Source: Manis javanica
Lineage: Eukaryota; Chordata; Mammalia; Pholidota; Manidae
Assembly (NCBI RefSeq): GCF_040802235.1
Contig: NC_133165.1
Coordinates: 45,087,629 to 45,151,628, forward strand
Length of the DNA stretch: 64,000 nucleotides
Direction: 5' to 3'
Part shown: positions 45,219 to 56,760 of the stretch, in pieces
How the letters are laid out: every line of letters begins with the position of its first letter
Numbering within the stretch: the first letter of the stretch is position 1
Program-made: the position numbers and the translations under genes
Notes under the pieces: generated by a model
Seen by the model: only the letters and a program-made list of their open reading frames with translations
The model's database searches: none
Told to the model about the DNA's origin: nothing

Positions 45219-45745
45219 ATGTAAATAATATAGTAAGAAAGCAGAAGGGACTCCATCTTAAGGATAAGATAACATTTTAAAAACCGGGGAGTTAGGAGGT
45301 AAGATTCCTAAAATATCTTATGATAATCAGCCAATAACTGACCATATGCTAAGGCAGGAAAAGCAGTCCTAAATGATAATGTCCCCACAGCTTGAAGGTA
45401 ACCAGTGTCTTGGAGAAATAGAGAATCAAGAAATTCCTTGTGCCAAGTTTATCTTACAGAATATCTAGAGGACTGAATATGGATGGTGATATGTCTCTCT
45501 CTCACTGGAGATAGACATCATGAGACCATATGTCAAGCTCACACACATCACTCCCTCCCCTTCCCTCTCACCTTTGTCCCATTCTTGAAAGCCTTAAAAA
45601 ACTAATCCTAAGCCCTTAAGTGCACCTCCTTTCTGAGGTTGCTGGTGTGTACTCCCCTTTCTTCAAGTGTGTACTTTTTGCCTTAAATAGACTTCTTTCT
45701 GCTCAACCTACTGTGTTTTGTCTCTGCACTCTTCCGTGGTAAGCA
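45219..45745 (+). mobile_element. LTR-like sequence (ERV), approximate ends
   Basis: The block begins near TGTAAATAATA and holds a 'gcagaagggactccatctta' phrase. Near its end it has 'tttctgaggttgctggtgtg' and 'tgccttaaatagacttcttt', the R/U5 style of class I LTRs with the poly(A) signal decayed to AAATAG. I could not fix a TSD, so the edges are approximate. Confidence 0.5.
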
Positions 45746-46479
45746 TCTTTGCTATTTATTTCATTCTATTTTCTAGACTTAAGCACTAGTCTTCTCTCTC
45801 TCTGTTCTACTTCAGACAAGTAGGGAAGGGTTACTGAGATCTCTGATTTGGGCTTTCAAGTTCCTGTTGCCTGGGTGACCCAGAGGAGACTGCAGCTGTA
45901 AGATCATGCTTTTTAGCAGCCTACCCGAAAATTTCCTTTCTTTGCTTTAGTTAAGTTCTCAGAACATAACCTCACTCCACAGCTCCCCCAAATCCTGGGG
46001 TATAAGGGGCTTAGTTCCCACGCCATGCAGATTTAAGTGATCACTGGACGCCAGGTAACCCTGGCTTTAGAATTTGGCAAGGGATTTGCCCAAACCAAGC
46101 AAGACTTCAATGAGCTCCCCTTTCCTCCCTCTGCTCTCCCTTGCTCTCTGCTGCCTTCATGGCTGCTGCCCTTTAGTACTACTCTCGCTTTAAAGAATTT
46201 CTTCCTTACCTACACTCATCCAACCTCTTAGAGAATTCTTCCTCGACCACAGTCAAGAACCTTCCCCGGTCCAGGTTGAGGTTTCACCTAGTTCACAAGG
46301 AGAAACCTCCCCAGATGCAGCTGCCAGACAATAGAAGTTCCAGATATATAGAGAAAAGTCTAGAATGGCACCTCAAAATAAAACAAGAGACTGTCAACAG
46401 ATACCTGAAAGGCTGATTGCCTGCAGCTAAGGAGGTGATGCTGGAGATGAGCGGGATAATCCTCTATATGCTATACTTT
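45746..46479. other. No recognised feature
   Basis: No open frame beyond 64 codons and no clear repeat words. Confidence 0.4.
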
Positions 46480-46590
46480 AACCCCCTCACTTTACAGAAG
46501 AGAAAACGTTGAGAGCAACTTCTCAGGCTAATATGAGGAAGAATCCAGGTTTTTTACTCGACTCCTTGATCAGTCCCTTTATATGTTGTA
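46480..46590 (-). repeat. MIR fragment, antisense
   Basis: 'ctcactttacagaagagaaaa', 'aatccaggtttttt' and nearby words correspond to the reverse complement of the MIR core and tRNA-like part. Confidence 0.5.
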
Positions 46591-46899
46591 TTGGCAAACA
46601 AAAGGCATAAATGTGTAAAAACAGGTAAATTGCCCACAGAAATAAAAGCAAACACTTTAATTTGTAGCACTTCACACTTTCACTTACTTAGGATTTCTAT
46701 CCGGCCTACATTTGGGGTGACTTACAGAGTAGTAACAGCGCAATAAAAAATAAAACAGAAGCAAGTTATTTCCCTCTTGTTTTTCTTTCTACCCTTATCT
46801 CCTGGAAGAGCTGCTACATTCTGATGTTCAATGCCTCTTTGTGATATTCTTTAGTGGTCACCCACCTACCTTCCCCCAAAAAAGCCAATTAAAGCCAAA
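46591..46899. other. No recognised feature
   Basis: An AT-rich interval; nothing supported. Confidence 0.4.
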
Positions 46900-47195
46900 A
46901 ACAAGACATGCCATTTATGTGAAACGTCCAGACTAGGCAAATCTAGACACTACATGGAAGGTTGCCTGGAGTGCAGGGTATGTGAGCTGCAGAGGCAAGA
47001 AGGGGATGAACGGGAATAAGAAGTGATTCCTAGTCAACATGAAGTTTATTTTGGGACTGATAACAATGTTCTAAAGTTATGGTGATGGTTGCACAACTCT
47101 GAATAGACTAAAAATCACCGAATTGTCCATTTTAAGTGAAGTGAAGTGTATGGAATGTGAATTATCTCTCAATGAAGCTCTTACAAGAGATGTAC
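46900..47195 (+). mobile_element. Old L1 3' UTR fragment
   Basis: The order 'aggcaaatctagacactaca', 'aagtttattttgggactga', 'gtgatggttgcacaactctg' and 'aatgtgaattatctctcaat' is the 3' end of old L1M elements. A similar piece is at 8160-8385. Confidence 0.75.
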
Positions 47196-47719
47196 CACAA
47201 AGCAAATACAACAAACCAGCGTTTGCATTTGCTTTTTCCCTTACTTCTGTGTGTTTACATCCTCATACTCTCATTCTTAGATCTGGCTGGCTGTTCTGGG
47301 CCAACTGCCCTTGCAGAAGCTTTCTGCATCTCCCAGTGTGTCACCCCGAGGGTTGCGGACCTCCTGCCCCAGCCACCGCTTTACACTGTGCCCAGCACCA
47401 TGTAACGGAAGGAAGCATGCTAGCCCCCCTGATCACCCGCTCAGCTGTCACCTCACTTCTTGGCTACCCTGGATAGAACTGGGATAAAGAAAGGAAAGAT
47501 ATACATGGCAAAACAGAGGTGAGTCTTGCAAGAGATTGAAGAAGTGAGAAACTGTTCAGACAGGGGGAATCAGAAAGAACAAAAGGGACTTCTGAGAAGG
47601 AAAATAATTAGCTTCCATCTTTTGTGATTTTTTTTCCCATCCTGTACTATTTTGGGGGCGGCAAGTAGTAGTTGAGTAGCTTCCTTCATGGTCTACATTG
47701 TCTTCTTGCTGGGGTTCTT
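47196..47719. other. No recognised feature
   Basis: The open frame 47123-47476 begins in the L1 tail and has no domain. There is no splice-flanked exon that I can support. Confidence 0.4.
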
Positions 47720-48035
47720 GGAGCATCACACAGCTGGTAGTTACACAACTACTTCCTTTAAGTCTTCTCTAAAAGTTTACCTCCTCGGGTCTCCCCATCT
47801 CCCCACTTCCCTGTCCAAAACTCCAGCACTCTCCTTGGCCCTGACACTTCCTGCCCCTTCTCCCCATGTAATTTTTGTTATTTGTTATCTGTTCTTAGAA
47901 TTTAACCACTGTAAGGGAAGTAATTTTTTCATTGTTTTAACTTTTATCTGTGTTATTCACAACCATATCTACATGCTTAAAACAGCACAAAGTACTCAGT
48001 ATGTATTGATTGAATGAATGAGTGAACTAATGAAA
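47720..48035 (+). repeat. L2 3' end
   Basis: The words 'tttacctcctcgggtctccc', 'gaatttaaccactgtaaggg' and 'tcagtatgtattgattgaa' followed by tgaatgaatgag are the L2 terminal segment. Confidence 0.65.
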
Positions 48036-48261
48036 CTACTCCATGCCGAGCTCTTTTGCAATGAAGAGAGAAAATCTTAAAAGAGTATCTTGTAAACCTG
48101 GCAGATATGTAGCAAGGAGGCAAGGAAGATAAATACATGAGACTTTTTTCTCATTTGGATCCACTTAAAAAAAGGTCCTGAGTACAAGGAAAGAAAAGTC
48201 TAAAATGACATTTGGGCAGTGAAGGGCTAGGGTGATGGACTCGTAACCCAGAAGTCAACAG

Positions 48262-48270
48262 TTAGGGTTA

Positions 48271-48273
<3 letters not shown>
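48262..48273 (+). repeat. Short telomere-like repeat (TTAGGG)2
   Basis: TTAGGGTTAGGG followed by more T, directly adjoining a T-rich (GTTTT)n tract that looks like the reverse complement of a poly(A) tail. Confidence 0.85.
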
Positions 48274-48301
<28 letters not shown>

Positions 48302-48700
48302 GGGGATCAGAAGAAATTTATTAGCAATGCTGACATTCCAGATTGGAACACAGAGGGGAGTAGGATTTAAGAAACCTAGATTATATTTTTCAATGCAGAT
48401 AGTTAAATTGCAAGAACTAAAATTGCAACATTCTAGAGTACAATTTTAAAAAGCGTATTGAAATACTATATACATATATGAGTGTACATATTGTTAAGTG
48501 TAGACTGGATTTTCCTAAGTGAACACTCCTTTGGAACCAGCCTCCAGTTCAAGAAATAACAAAGCTCACAGAACCAGGGCTTTTTTAAGCCAAAGATAAC
48601 ACTAAAATCATTTAAATTCCATAAGGGTAGACTTTCAGGAGGCAGGGGAGGCAGAGGATCCTGAGATAGTAATAACATACACTGCAGTATGCACTTTTAT
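48274..48700 (-). mobile_element. Probable processed transcript copy (3' UTR type), antisense
   Basis: The T-rich tract 48274-48301 is an A-rich tail on the minus strand. AATAAA on the minus strand (tttatt at 48316-48321) lies about 15 nt before it, the normal distance for a polyadenylated end. The following 400 bp look like 3' UTR sequence without a frame. I recognise no parent gene. The right border is a guess. An alternative is the real 3' end of a minus-strand gene, but the genomic A tract argues for a retrocopy. Confidence 0.55.
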
Positions 48701-48769
48701 TTTTTATATATACAATGCACTTTGACTGGACTGTTTCATATAGAGACACACAGTAAAGGATGAATGCCA

Positions 48770-48980
48770 GACACCCTTCTAATGATGAGAACTGGATTCT
48801 GATCCAAGCTGTAGCTGTCAGTATCAGTATAATGTTTGCAAAATTGCATAACATTTTAAGATTCATTTCCCTCTTCTGCATAACAGAATACCTTCATAGT
48901 TATAAGGATCAGGTGAGATAAAAGATGAAAGTGTTTAATCAGTCTCTGGCACACAGTAGGTGTTCTTTCCCTCTCTGCAG
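48770..48980 (+). repeat. MIR SINE
   Basis: 'gatgagaactggattctgat', 'agattcatttccctcttctg', 'ggatcaggtgagataaaag' and 'tctggcacacagtaggtgtt' appear in MIR order. Confidence 0.75.
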
Positions 48981-49317
48981 TACCTTGTTGGGGAAGCTAC
49001 AACTCCCTTCTGTGATTTTCTCCTGTGAATACAGGCTTGTTACTCAAGAGTTTGAAGCTACATTATCAGTCTGATATTTTTTAAAATCTGAAGTTTTTTC
49101 TTTGGACTTTCTAAAAGAGTTTATTGATTTTGAAGATATATATCCTAATTCTTTGGTAGGGAGTTAAAGGATGTGAGAGAAAAACAGTAGAAAGGAGTTG
49201 GGGTTTGGCATTTGCTCTAGGTTTACTATTTGGCATATCGCCCAAAACCTGAATAAGCTGACAGCTGAGTCTCTGGGTCCTGCCCAACATGCCTCTTCAC
49301 AGTCAAGATTTTTTTCT

Positions 49318-49402
49318 GCCTTTTTTTTTGTTGTTGAGTTCAAATACACATAAAACTTACCATCTTAACCATTTTAAGTGTGAAGTTCAGTGATATTAAA
49401 CA
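49318..49402 (-). mobile_element. Old L1 3' end fragment, antisense
   Basis: A T run followed by 'gttgagttcaaatacacataaa' and 'ccattttaagtgtgaagttc': the antisense start of old L1 3' UTRs, like 57290-57370. Confidence 0.6.
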
Positions 49403-49419
49403 CAGCCTCAGATGTCTGG

Positions 49420-49675
49420 AAGGAGCACAGTGCTATGCACAGGAGTCCTGTATGGGTCCATGTGGACTCAAACTCCCAGCTGGGCCTATTACTCTGTGGC
49501 TTTAGGCAAGTTACTCATGCACTGGAACCTCACCCTTCTCATCTGCCAAGAGGAGATACTCATAGTATTGGCTCCACAGGGCTGGGGAGGCTGGAAGGAA
49601 GCCATGGGTATGAAGCACTTGGCAGTACTTGGCTCAGAGTGCCTCAGTACATGTTAACCATTGTTTGTTATTCTA
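49420..49675 (+). repeat. MIR SINE
   Basis: 'ctcaaactcccagctgggcc', 'tttaggcaagttactcatgc', 'gaacctcacccttctcatct' and 'cagtacttggctcagagtgc' appear in MIR order. The frame 49390-49827 overlies it and is not a gene. Confidence 0.78.
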
Positions 49676-49944
49676 GAGCTCGGAATTCAGAATCAGAATC
49701 AGGTTGGGTTTTGCTCACAAGGTCACATGGATACAGCTGGGTCCCAGACATAGCTTCGGCTGGATCCCGAGCAGAGCCTTCAGCTCAAGGGGTCTGTGAA
49801 GTGCTCCTGCCTCTCAGGACTGATTAAGGCCTGTTCTCTGGGGCCACCTTCCATTCATCTGCACCACCAAGGCTTGGGAGGGCTTGCGGGGTGGGTTGCT
49901 GCTTCCAGGTAGTCACTATCTAGTGCTGGTCTGGGGCACCTCCC

Positions 49945-50165
49945 TATGGCACATATTTCGTCAGACATTACCAAATGTCTGCTGTATGCCAGGCACTGTG
50001 CTGGATGCTGGGGCAATGCAAAGATAGATAAAATCTGGACCCTGCCCTGAATTTTACAATCTAACTAGGGGGAGAAGATGTGTGTGGCTGTGTGCCTTAC
50101 CCAGTTGATAATTATTTATGGATCACCTACCATGTGCAAGACATTGTGTAAGACACTGATTCAGG
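49945..50165 (-). repeat. L2 3' end fragments, antisense
   Basis: 'ctgctgtatgccaggcactg', 'ctggatgctggggcaatgca' and 'ttatggatcacctaccatgt' are antisense L2/MIR-type 3' words. Two hits in tandem suggest two fragments. Confidence 0.6.
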
Positions 50166-50984
50166 CTCAGCAACAGAAACTTCAAGGAAGGAGAAACGGT
50201 GGTGGTTTGGTTATACCGGGTGAACCCAATGCCTGGCCTCCAGAAAAGCTGATGAGATCAATGGATGGAGTTGGTTTGATGACTAGTTGTCAGGGAAAGT
50301 TTCACAGAGTAGAACTAGCCATGGACCTTACTATATAGATTTTACTCACTGGAGAAGATGGTGCAAAGATATGGTCCTCAAATTCACTTGAGAGGCTGCA
50401 AGGTAATTAATTAATCTAGCTGTCTGTGAAGCTTCCTGTAGGGCCTGAGTGGAAACTCAAATGCCTGTGGAGTCCAAGAAAGAAAAGAAATGTGTGACGG
50501 AGGCCGGGTGCTTACTGTGCTGTCATTTCAAATGAATTCCTCTTGGTTTACTTTCCCTTTATGTACTCTAATAGAGACCCAGGTATCAAAAACCTGTTTC
50601 CCTATTGTAGGAAAAACATGGTTGTAAGCACAACAGCTGATCCTCAGGCTGAGAGACAGGGAGTAATTGGGAGTGGAGGGGACTAAAGTGACCTGAGGAC
50701 ACAGCCCCATCTAAAAGGGGCAGCCCCTTCTCAGTTCCAACCAGCTGCTGAATACAAGAATGTGGGCCAACTGTTTCCAGCTCTACTGATATATCAAAAG
50801 CTGGATATCTGTTAGTTTCTTTCAAAATAAAATCTCTCAATTTTAAAGTAAATATCAACTTGAATTTTAAAAAGAAACTCTGCTGACCAGCTGAAACACA
50901 TTTTCCAGTAGTAGCTACGAGTCTGTAACCTCTACTTAGGGAACCAAGAGAGGTCAGGTTAGAGAGGTGGGCTGAAGCCAAGTT
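50166..50984. other. No recognised feature
   Basis: A minus-strand frame at 50586-50981 has no domain. The words near 50280-50330 resemble antisense L2 weakly. Nothing firm. Confidence 0.4.
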
Positions 50985-51195
50985 TCAAATGGCCTTGAAT
51001 GCCAAGCTAAAGAGTTTTGACTTGCACTTACAGACAGCTTTAATTTTACAGGCTCCAAGCGTTCTTTGAACAAGGGAATGGCTTGATGCAAGGGTCTGGG
51101 GACTGGTGGAGTGGTGTGCGTGGCAATGGAAGCAGTCAGGTTACTGCAATAACACAGGTTTGTGACAATGTGGTTGAAAGACGGTGGCAATGGAA
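50985..51195 (-). repeat. L2 fragment, antisense
   Basis: 'ggccttgaatgccaagctaa', 'gaacaagggaatggcttgat' and 'aagcagtcaggttactgcaa' are the reverse of the L2 text at 42.9-43.1 kb. Confidence 0.6.
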
Positions 51196-51369
51196 TTGGA
51201 AAAATTGGTTGAACCAAAAAAAAAAAAAAATGGTAAGGAGAGACGGAGCAAAGCAGAGAGGCAGGAAAAAGGATAACTGAACTCCCACTTGACTGAGAAC
51301 GAACCATCTCTCTTGCTGGGAAGAGGAAGGCCAGTCAGGTTGTTTCGGGTCCGCTGGGTTTAGAAAAGT

Positions 51370-51950
51370 TAGCCTGATGATTGAGTCATCACTCCAAAGG
51401 GGGAGGGCTTAACAGCGCGAAGCAGTGATGGCTCCACTCCCTGCACGCTGAGCGTCAAGGACCACCCCGTCTATAAAATGGACTTTAAAGCAAGTCGCCT
51501 GTAAAAGGGGATGATGCCACCGACTTCTTAGGGTGGTTGTGGGGATTTAGGAGGCGGCGGACGGGTGTGCGCTTGGGGGAAGGAGGTACAAGCTTTCTTA
51601 CCCGGGGCTCTGGAAGGCTCCAGGTCTCAGGGAGGGGGCGGCCAGCCTGCCGGGAGAGGACACGAAGGCAGCGCGGGGCCAAGTTCAGAGTCACCCTGCC
51701 ATGACCCCCGGTGCGCCCCATCGCAGCTCACAGCCGCTCCTCTGGAACTCGCGGGCAGGGCTGCCTCGCGGGGAATCGCGTCCTCCGCCGGTCGCTGCAC
51801 CGCGCTCTCCGCGGGCACGTCAGGCCGAGCCCGAGCCGGGAGCGCGCCCTGAGGACTCCCGGAGTCCCGGCCGCGGCCGGAAGCTCCTCTTCCTTCGCCC
51901 ACACCGGGCCTCTCTAGGAGCCCCGGGCGCCGGCGTCTCTGTGGGAATAA
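51370..51950 (+). promoter_or_regulatory. CpG island with AP-1 and TATA-like motifs (promoter candidate)
   Basis: CpG-rich from about 51410, densest at 51540-51930. TGAGTCA (AP-1 type) is at 51382-51388 and TATAAAA at 51472-51478. The TATA-like word may derive from a MIR that overlaps it (see 51425-51575). Frames cross on both strands (51565-51852 plus, 51627-51902 minus), as expected in GC-rich DNA. No domain supports coding. A first exon or non-coding transcript start is plausible. Confidence 0.6.
51425..51575 (+). repeat. MIR fragment inside the CpG island
   Basis: 'ccccgtctataaaatggac', 'gcctgtaaaaggggatgatg' and 'tagggtggttgtggggattt' parallel the MIR core words for '(c)atctgtaaaatggggataat' and 'agggttgttgtgaggatt'. 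The fragment supplies the TATA-like word of the candidate promoter. Confidence 0.55.
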
Positions 51951-52015
51951 CCCCTTCGGCCCCAGCAGGCTAATCTACTGCTGGAGAAGTGGGTTCGCCC
52001 TGCAACGTAGAGCAA

Positions 52016-52258
52016 CGATTGGATGATTACGGCACCTGTATTCAGAGGGCAGAGTCAAACTGCCCGGGTTCAGATCCCAGCTCAGTAAGGTGTGAGCGAC
52101 CTTGGGAAGTTATTTCACCTCCTCGAGCCTCGGCTTTCTGATCTGTAAAATAACCGTATCCACCTCAAAGGCTTGCTGTAAGGAATCAACGAATTAATAC
52201 ACGTAAAGCAGTTACAATTGAGTACCTGACATAAAAAGTGCTCAATAAAGGCGTCATC
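52016..52258 (+). repeat. MIR SINE, well preserved
   Basis: 'tgcccgggttcagatcccag', 'gaccttgggaagttatttca', 'cctcggctttctgatctgta' and 'aaaaagtgctcaataaagg' form a near-complete MIR. Confidence 0.85.
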
Positions 52259-52344
52259 ACTATTCTTTTACTGCTTCCTTTTGAAAAAAAGGGCGGTTGG
52301 TAGAGGGTTAGTTTTGTGACATGAGAATAAGGTGCATGACAGAA

Positions 52345-52560
52345 ATGATAGTAAGAGCTGCTATTTATTGACAGCCTTCTTTGTGATGGGTGATGGGTCC
52401 CTTACCAACCATATCTCAGTGCCTGAGGGCCGTTCTGTGAAGGGAGTATGATTGGCATTCCCATTTTATGCTGAAGAACTGGGTGTGAGTCAGAGTGTGA
52501 TTTGAACTAAGACCCTCTGATTTCAGTGTTGTGCCTTGTCCTCTCCCCCACACTACATTT
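52345..52560 (-). repeat. MIR SINE, antisense
   Basis: 'gctgctatttattgacagcc', 'ttcccattttatgctgaag' and 'tgatttgaactaagaccct' are reverse-complement MIR words. It is head to head with the MIR at 52016-52258. Confidence 0.7.
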
Positions 52561-53539
52561 CTGATTTTGGAGACCTTTCCTGGGAATTCCAAACTACAGC
52601 ATCATAGCCCATGGTGCTGCCACAAACACGGATGCCTAGTTAGTCCAGAGTTGAAGAGGCCATGCAAAATCCTAACTCCTGCAACAAACGAACACAATAA
52701 TGAATGGTGCCGTCCCAGAATGGACACCATCCTTGCTTAGAGAAAAGGATCTTGTGACCTTAAGAAGAAGCAAGGTGCAGACATCCAAAGAGAGAACGGC
52801 ACTGAGGATATATTTTAAGGATAAAATAAAATCATGCTTTTATGGCAAAAATGGTTACTGTGCAGTCTGACCTTTAACACAACCTCACAGGCCAGTCTGA
52901 TGGACCATTATCTACCGTTTCCACTGTCAATATCTCTCTGGGCAGTTTCCATTCAGCTCCAGTGTTTAGTACCAAAGGTCCTCAAAGTTTGTGAAAGCCT
53001 GGATAACACGGTCAGGCTGTCCTTTCATCTTTTCATGCATTAGGGATTTAACAACTAGACATATAAGAAGGGGGCCCAGGAAAGTGTGGGGATGAAGACT
53101 GTGATTGACAAGGATGAGAAGCCAGGGCAAGATGAGGAGCTGGAGTTGATGATGCAGACTTTCTCACCTTCATACCCTTGACCATGCTGCTCCCATCACC
53201 TGGTTTAAGCTTTGAGAGGACAGGATGTTGTCTATCTTTTCTTCTGCACCCTAATGCAGAGAAAGTGTGGGCTTTCCCAGGATCACTCCACAGGTTAGTG
53301 GTTTAGATAGAACGGGGCACTGAGCAGCTTGCAAAATGTACCCAAGGGCATGAAGAGGACAGGGGTGCTGCCCTAGTTCAAAGACCTTACACACTTTCTC
53401 CATTAAGGAAGAGCATGCCTGAAGAGTACAGGGTGGGTGTTTTCCTGTAAGACTTCTTTTAAATTTTTCCTTTCACTTTTCTATATTTTGAAAAAAAAAT
53501 CAATATAAAAAGATAAAACTGAAAAGCAGGCCACCCTTC
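52561..53539. other. No recognised feature
   Basis: Small frames only (52531-52740, 52834-53043) without domains. A-rich tract at 53490-53520. Confidence 0.4.
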
Positions 53540-54150
53540 TGCCTATACATTTCCCCATCCCCTACCATCAACTCCTGAGGTGAACACTGTTACCAGTTTC
53601 TTGTGCATTTTTCTAGAGATAGTCTGAATATGTGAGAGTGTCCTTTTAGAAAAACCAAAAAATGATAGGACATTGTAGTTACTTGCTTTTCCCCTTTTTT
53701 TCACATGACTACATATTTTGGAGAATGTTCCATGTCAGTTTGTACACATCTGCTTTAAATTTTCACAGCTGCCGAGTATCCTATTATATGGATTTGGCAT
53801 AATTAATCAATTTCCCTACCAGTGAACATGTAGATTACTTCTATCTTTTTCTATGCAAACATCATTTCAGGGACTATCATTGTGCACACATCTTTGTGCA
53901 CATGTGTCACCAAGCCTGTAAGATCTAGAAGTGGACTTACTGGGTCAAAGAGTGTTTGAATTTTGAATCATTGTAACCAAATTTTCTTTCCTTCTAAGAG
54001 ACAGTGCAGATGTATGCTCTTAATAATAATGTTTGAGAGTGCCTATTTTTCCACATAGCATATAAACTTTTTTTTTTATATTTGATCAACTTTTAGGTTA
54101 AAAATAGTATTTCATGATTGTTTTTATTTGCATTAGGAGATTTGTTTTGT
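53540..54150 (-). mobile_element. Old L1 3' end, antisense
   Basis: 'tgaacactgttaccagtttc', 'gagaatgttccatgtcagtt', 'atgtagattacttctatctt' and 'gaagtggacttactgggtca' follow the antisense old L1 3' UTR/ORF2-end order. Strongly decayed. Confidence 0.65.
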
Positions 54151-54422
54151 AACAAACACTGGTAAGAGGAAACTGAAACCTAACTCAGAGGTATAAAATT
54201 TTAGGAAAGCATTGTGCTGCTTTGAATGAATCTATGTCTTCTGGTCTGACTTAGACAAGTAAAATAAGAAAATTTTGTCAATAAGCACTCCAAGTTACCT
54301 GACTCCTTGGACAAGTAATACAAGGGGAAAGATATTCATAATACAAACCAAATACCAGGAAGCTTGATGTTCTTTTCAATTGGAATTCTAAATCACATCA
54401 TGAAATGGGTGATTTGTCAGTG

Positions 54423-54620
54423 AGATGGTATGATGCAGGGAAGGGCCTTGACCCTGCAGGGTTGCGTTAAATCACAGCACTTACAGGCAGGGTGACCTTG
54501 GACAAGGTACTTCTATTTCTTCAGAATAAGATAGGAACAGCAGAGCCAGCCGCCAGAGTTACAGCAAAAACTAAAATAATTCATGTAAAATGCCTGGCAC
54601 AAAAGATATTAGTTAAAATG
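54423..54620 (+). repeat. MIR SINE
   Basis: 'gggtgaccttggacaaggta', 'ttctatttcttcagaataag' and 'cataatgcctggcac'-like words in MIR order. Confidence 0.65.
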
Positions 54621-55899
54621 GAAAGAAGAAGGTCAAATCCAAACCCTCTGGGGTTATAGGCCCCAGGCCCCGAGAAAAAGGGAAGAAGGCTGGACAGATA
54701 ACCTGGAGATTGAACAGCTGAAAGCCAGCACAGCTTTGATTGCCTGGTAAAAGGCGGGCTTGCACCAAACCTAATGGTCAGATCCCAGGGGTAAAAAAAC
54801 AGACAAACCACAAAACCTCCAAACCTCCAAATACTATCCCCCTTACAGTGTGAAACAAAACCATCTTACCAGTTGGGTATTTCTAGGGCCCACCATGTTT
54901 CATTCCTTGTGAATGGCCCCTGGAGCTGTCAAGAGGAAATACTGTGTACCTTTCTACCAACCCCATAGAGCAAAAAGATATATATTGTAGCTAATCCTCT
55001 TATTGGGATCGTTTACGGCCGAATGTGTAATTTGAAACAGTGGCTTTAAAAGCATGAGTGACTGGACTTATCCAGCCATGCTCCATGTCAGACACCACTG
55101 GGGCTTTGTTCTCCCATCTGGCTCTCTGTTGGACTGGATCCAGAATTAGGGAATGGGACTGAAGACATGGCCCTCTGCATCACAAAATGTCATCTTAGTG
55201 AGGACTCAAAGGAGAACTTTTTCCTGAGCCTCACATGAATTATGCAACCCATATTTGCTAGAGCCTCTAGAAAGCTCTGCAAATCCATAACCCACTTTTA
55301 GCAATTATATAAACAAAGCTTTATATCATCTGTTTTGTGTGCTAACCCTGGATGCATGTTATCATTTTCCCCCTTATTTTCTCTTTGCTGTTTTAGTTTT
55401 TGTCTTGTTAATGACACTCTGCTACTACTGCTACTATCAGAGATAATGGCCAGTGTTCAGCAGCTATCAGTCCTACTCGATGCCAGGCACCTGTTGTATA
55501 AAATATGAATCTATAAATGCCTCCAGTCCTTTTTGAAACCAAGCAAGGTATAAACAAAGAAACAAACAAACACAACTGCCAGATTCCCTCATCTGGCACC
55601 CATTTAGAGCATCTTTAATATCTGAACCAGATATATTAAAGAAAGGCTGCACTTCTTTGATTTCATAGTTCTCCTATGAACCTGTAATTTGGGAATAAAC
55701 AAATCTACAAAGCAGAACAAGAACCTCTTAGCAGTCAGGGGCCATTAGTAAAGTGATAAAATCATTATAAACCTCAACCCCTAAGGCCCCAATAAGGAAT
55801 GCAGTGATCACTGGAGGCCCACAGAAAACCCCAATACCAGACTACTCTCATGGCCTTTATATAGTGAAACAACAAAATGGGGAGTGGCAGTGGCCGTGT
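54621..55899. other. No recognised feature
   Basis: Unique-type sequence. I see no domain-bearing frame and no clear repeat. Confidence 0.4.
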
Positions 55900-56035
55900 G
55901 GTCACTCATGCTGGGTCCTGGTCTAAGAACTGTCCTGCGTTAATGAGTTTAATCCTCATATCCACCCTATCAAGTAGGAACTATTTTCTATTTTCTATAG
56001 TTACAAAGTTACTAGGTTCACAGCCCAAGGAAATT
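55900..56035 (-). repeat. MIR fragment, antisense
   Basis: 'gtctaagaactgtcctgcgt', 'gagtttaatcctcatatcca' and 'atcaagtaggaactatttt' are antisense MIR words. Confidence 0.65.
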
Positions 56036-56164
56036 TTCAAGATCTAGTTTGTATAAATTTCAGCAACGCATTTAATAAAATCCCTCCTCTAATCTTTTAC
56101 ACAGTAGAAAGATACAGGTGAGATATCCTGCATTTAGAGTCACAACTAATCACAAGATTATGTG

Positions 56165-56560
56165 TCACTAAAGCCAAAGAAATGCTCATAGATTTGACCT
56201 AATATTTCTTCTTCTGAGACTATATTTTAAGAAAACAGTCAAAGTTTCAGAGACATATATTCTCAGAGATGTTCATCAAAGTTTTATTTATAAAAGCAAA
56301 ACATAGAGGCAGTGTAAATATTCAATAGCAGCAAACATCAGCAAAATACAATATATGTGGAAGGAATTGTATATACAGCCATTAAAATTATGAATGTGAA
56401 TACAGTAAAGCAACGAAAACTAATAAGCTTAGAAAAAATACAGGAAGGAAATGCAACAAAAGGCAAAAATGGTTTAACTAGGGGCAGGTGAAAATGAGAG
56501 CTTTCTTTATATTTCTTTAATTTTCTGTTGCAAAAAAATGTATATGAGCTGAAGATGAAA
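56165..56560 (+). mobile_element. Old L1 3' end fragment
   Basis: 'aagaaaacagtcaaagtttc', 'tgttcatcaaagttttattt', 'ggaattgtatatacagccat' and a 3' UTR with 'ttctttaattttctgttgca'. Decayed old L1 (L1M type). Confidence 0.6.
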
Positions 56561-56624
56561 TATGATGTTAATTAATGGGAGAAACAAGAAGACGGGAAGA
56601 AAACTCATGTCAGTGTGTGGACAC

Positions 56625-56760
56625 ACCTCATTCACTCTTCTGAGAAGTTGTTTCCGTTTTATGAATGAAGAAATGGAGATTCAGAGAAGGTCCAGAAATT
56701 AGAACAAGGTTTCACACCTAGAATGTGGTAGGAACAAGAGTTGTGACAAGGTCTGACTAG
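56625..56760 (-). repeat. MIR fragment, antisense
   Basis: 'ccgttttatgaatgaagaaa', 'ggagattcagagaaggtcca' and 'tttcacacctagaatgtggt' are antisense MIR words. Confidence 0.6.

Noticed and set aside
49390..49827. 145-codon frame as a gene
   Set aside because: Its first half is a MIR SINE; the rest shows no domain.
51565..51852. Protein-coding exon in the CpG island
   Set aside because: Open frames occur on both strands as expected in GC-rich DNA; no domain, no clear splice site or start context that I can support.
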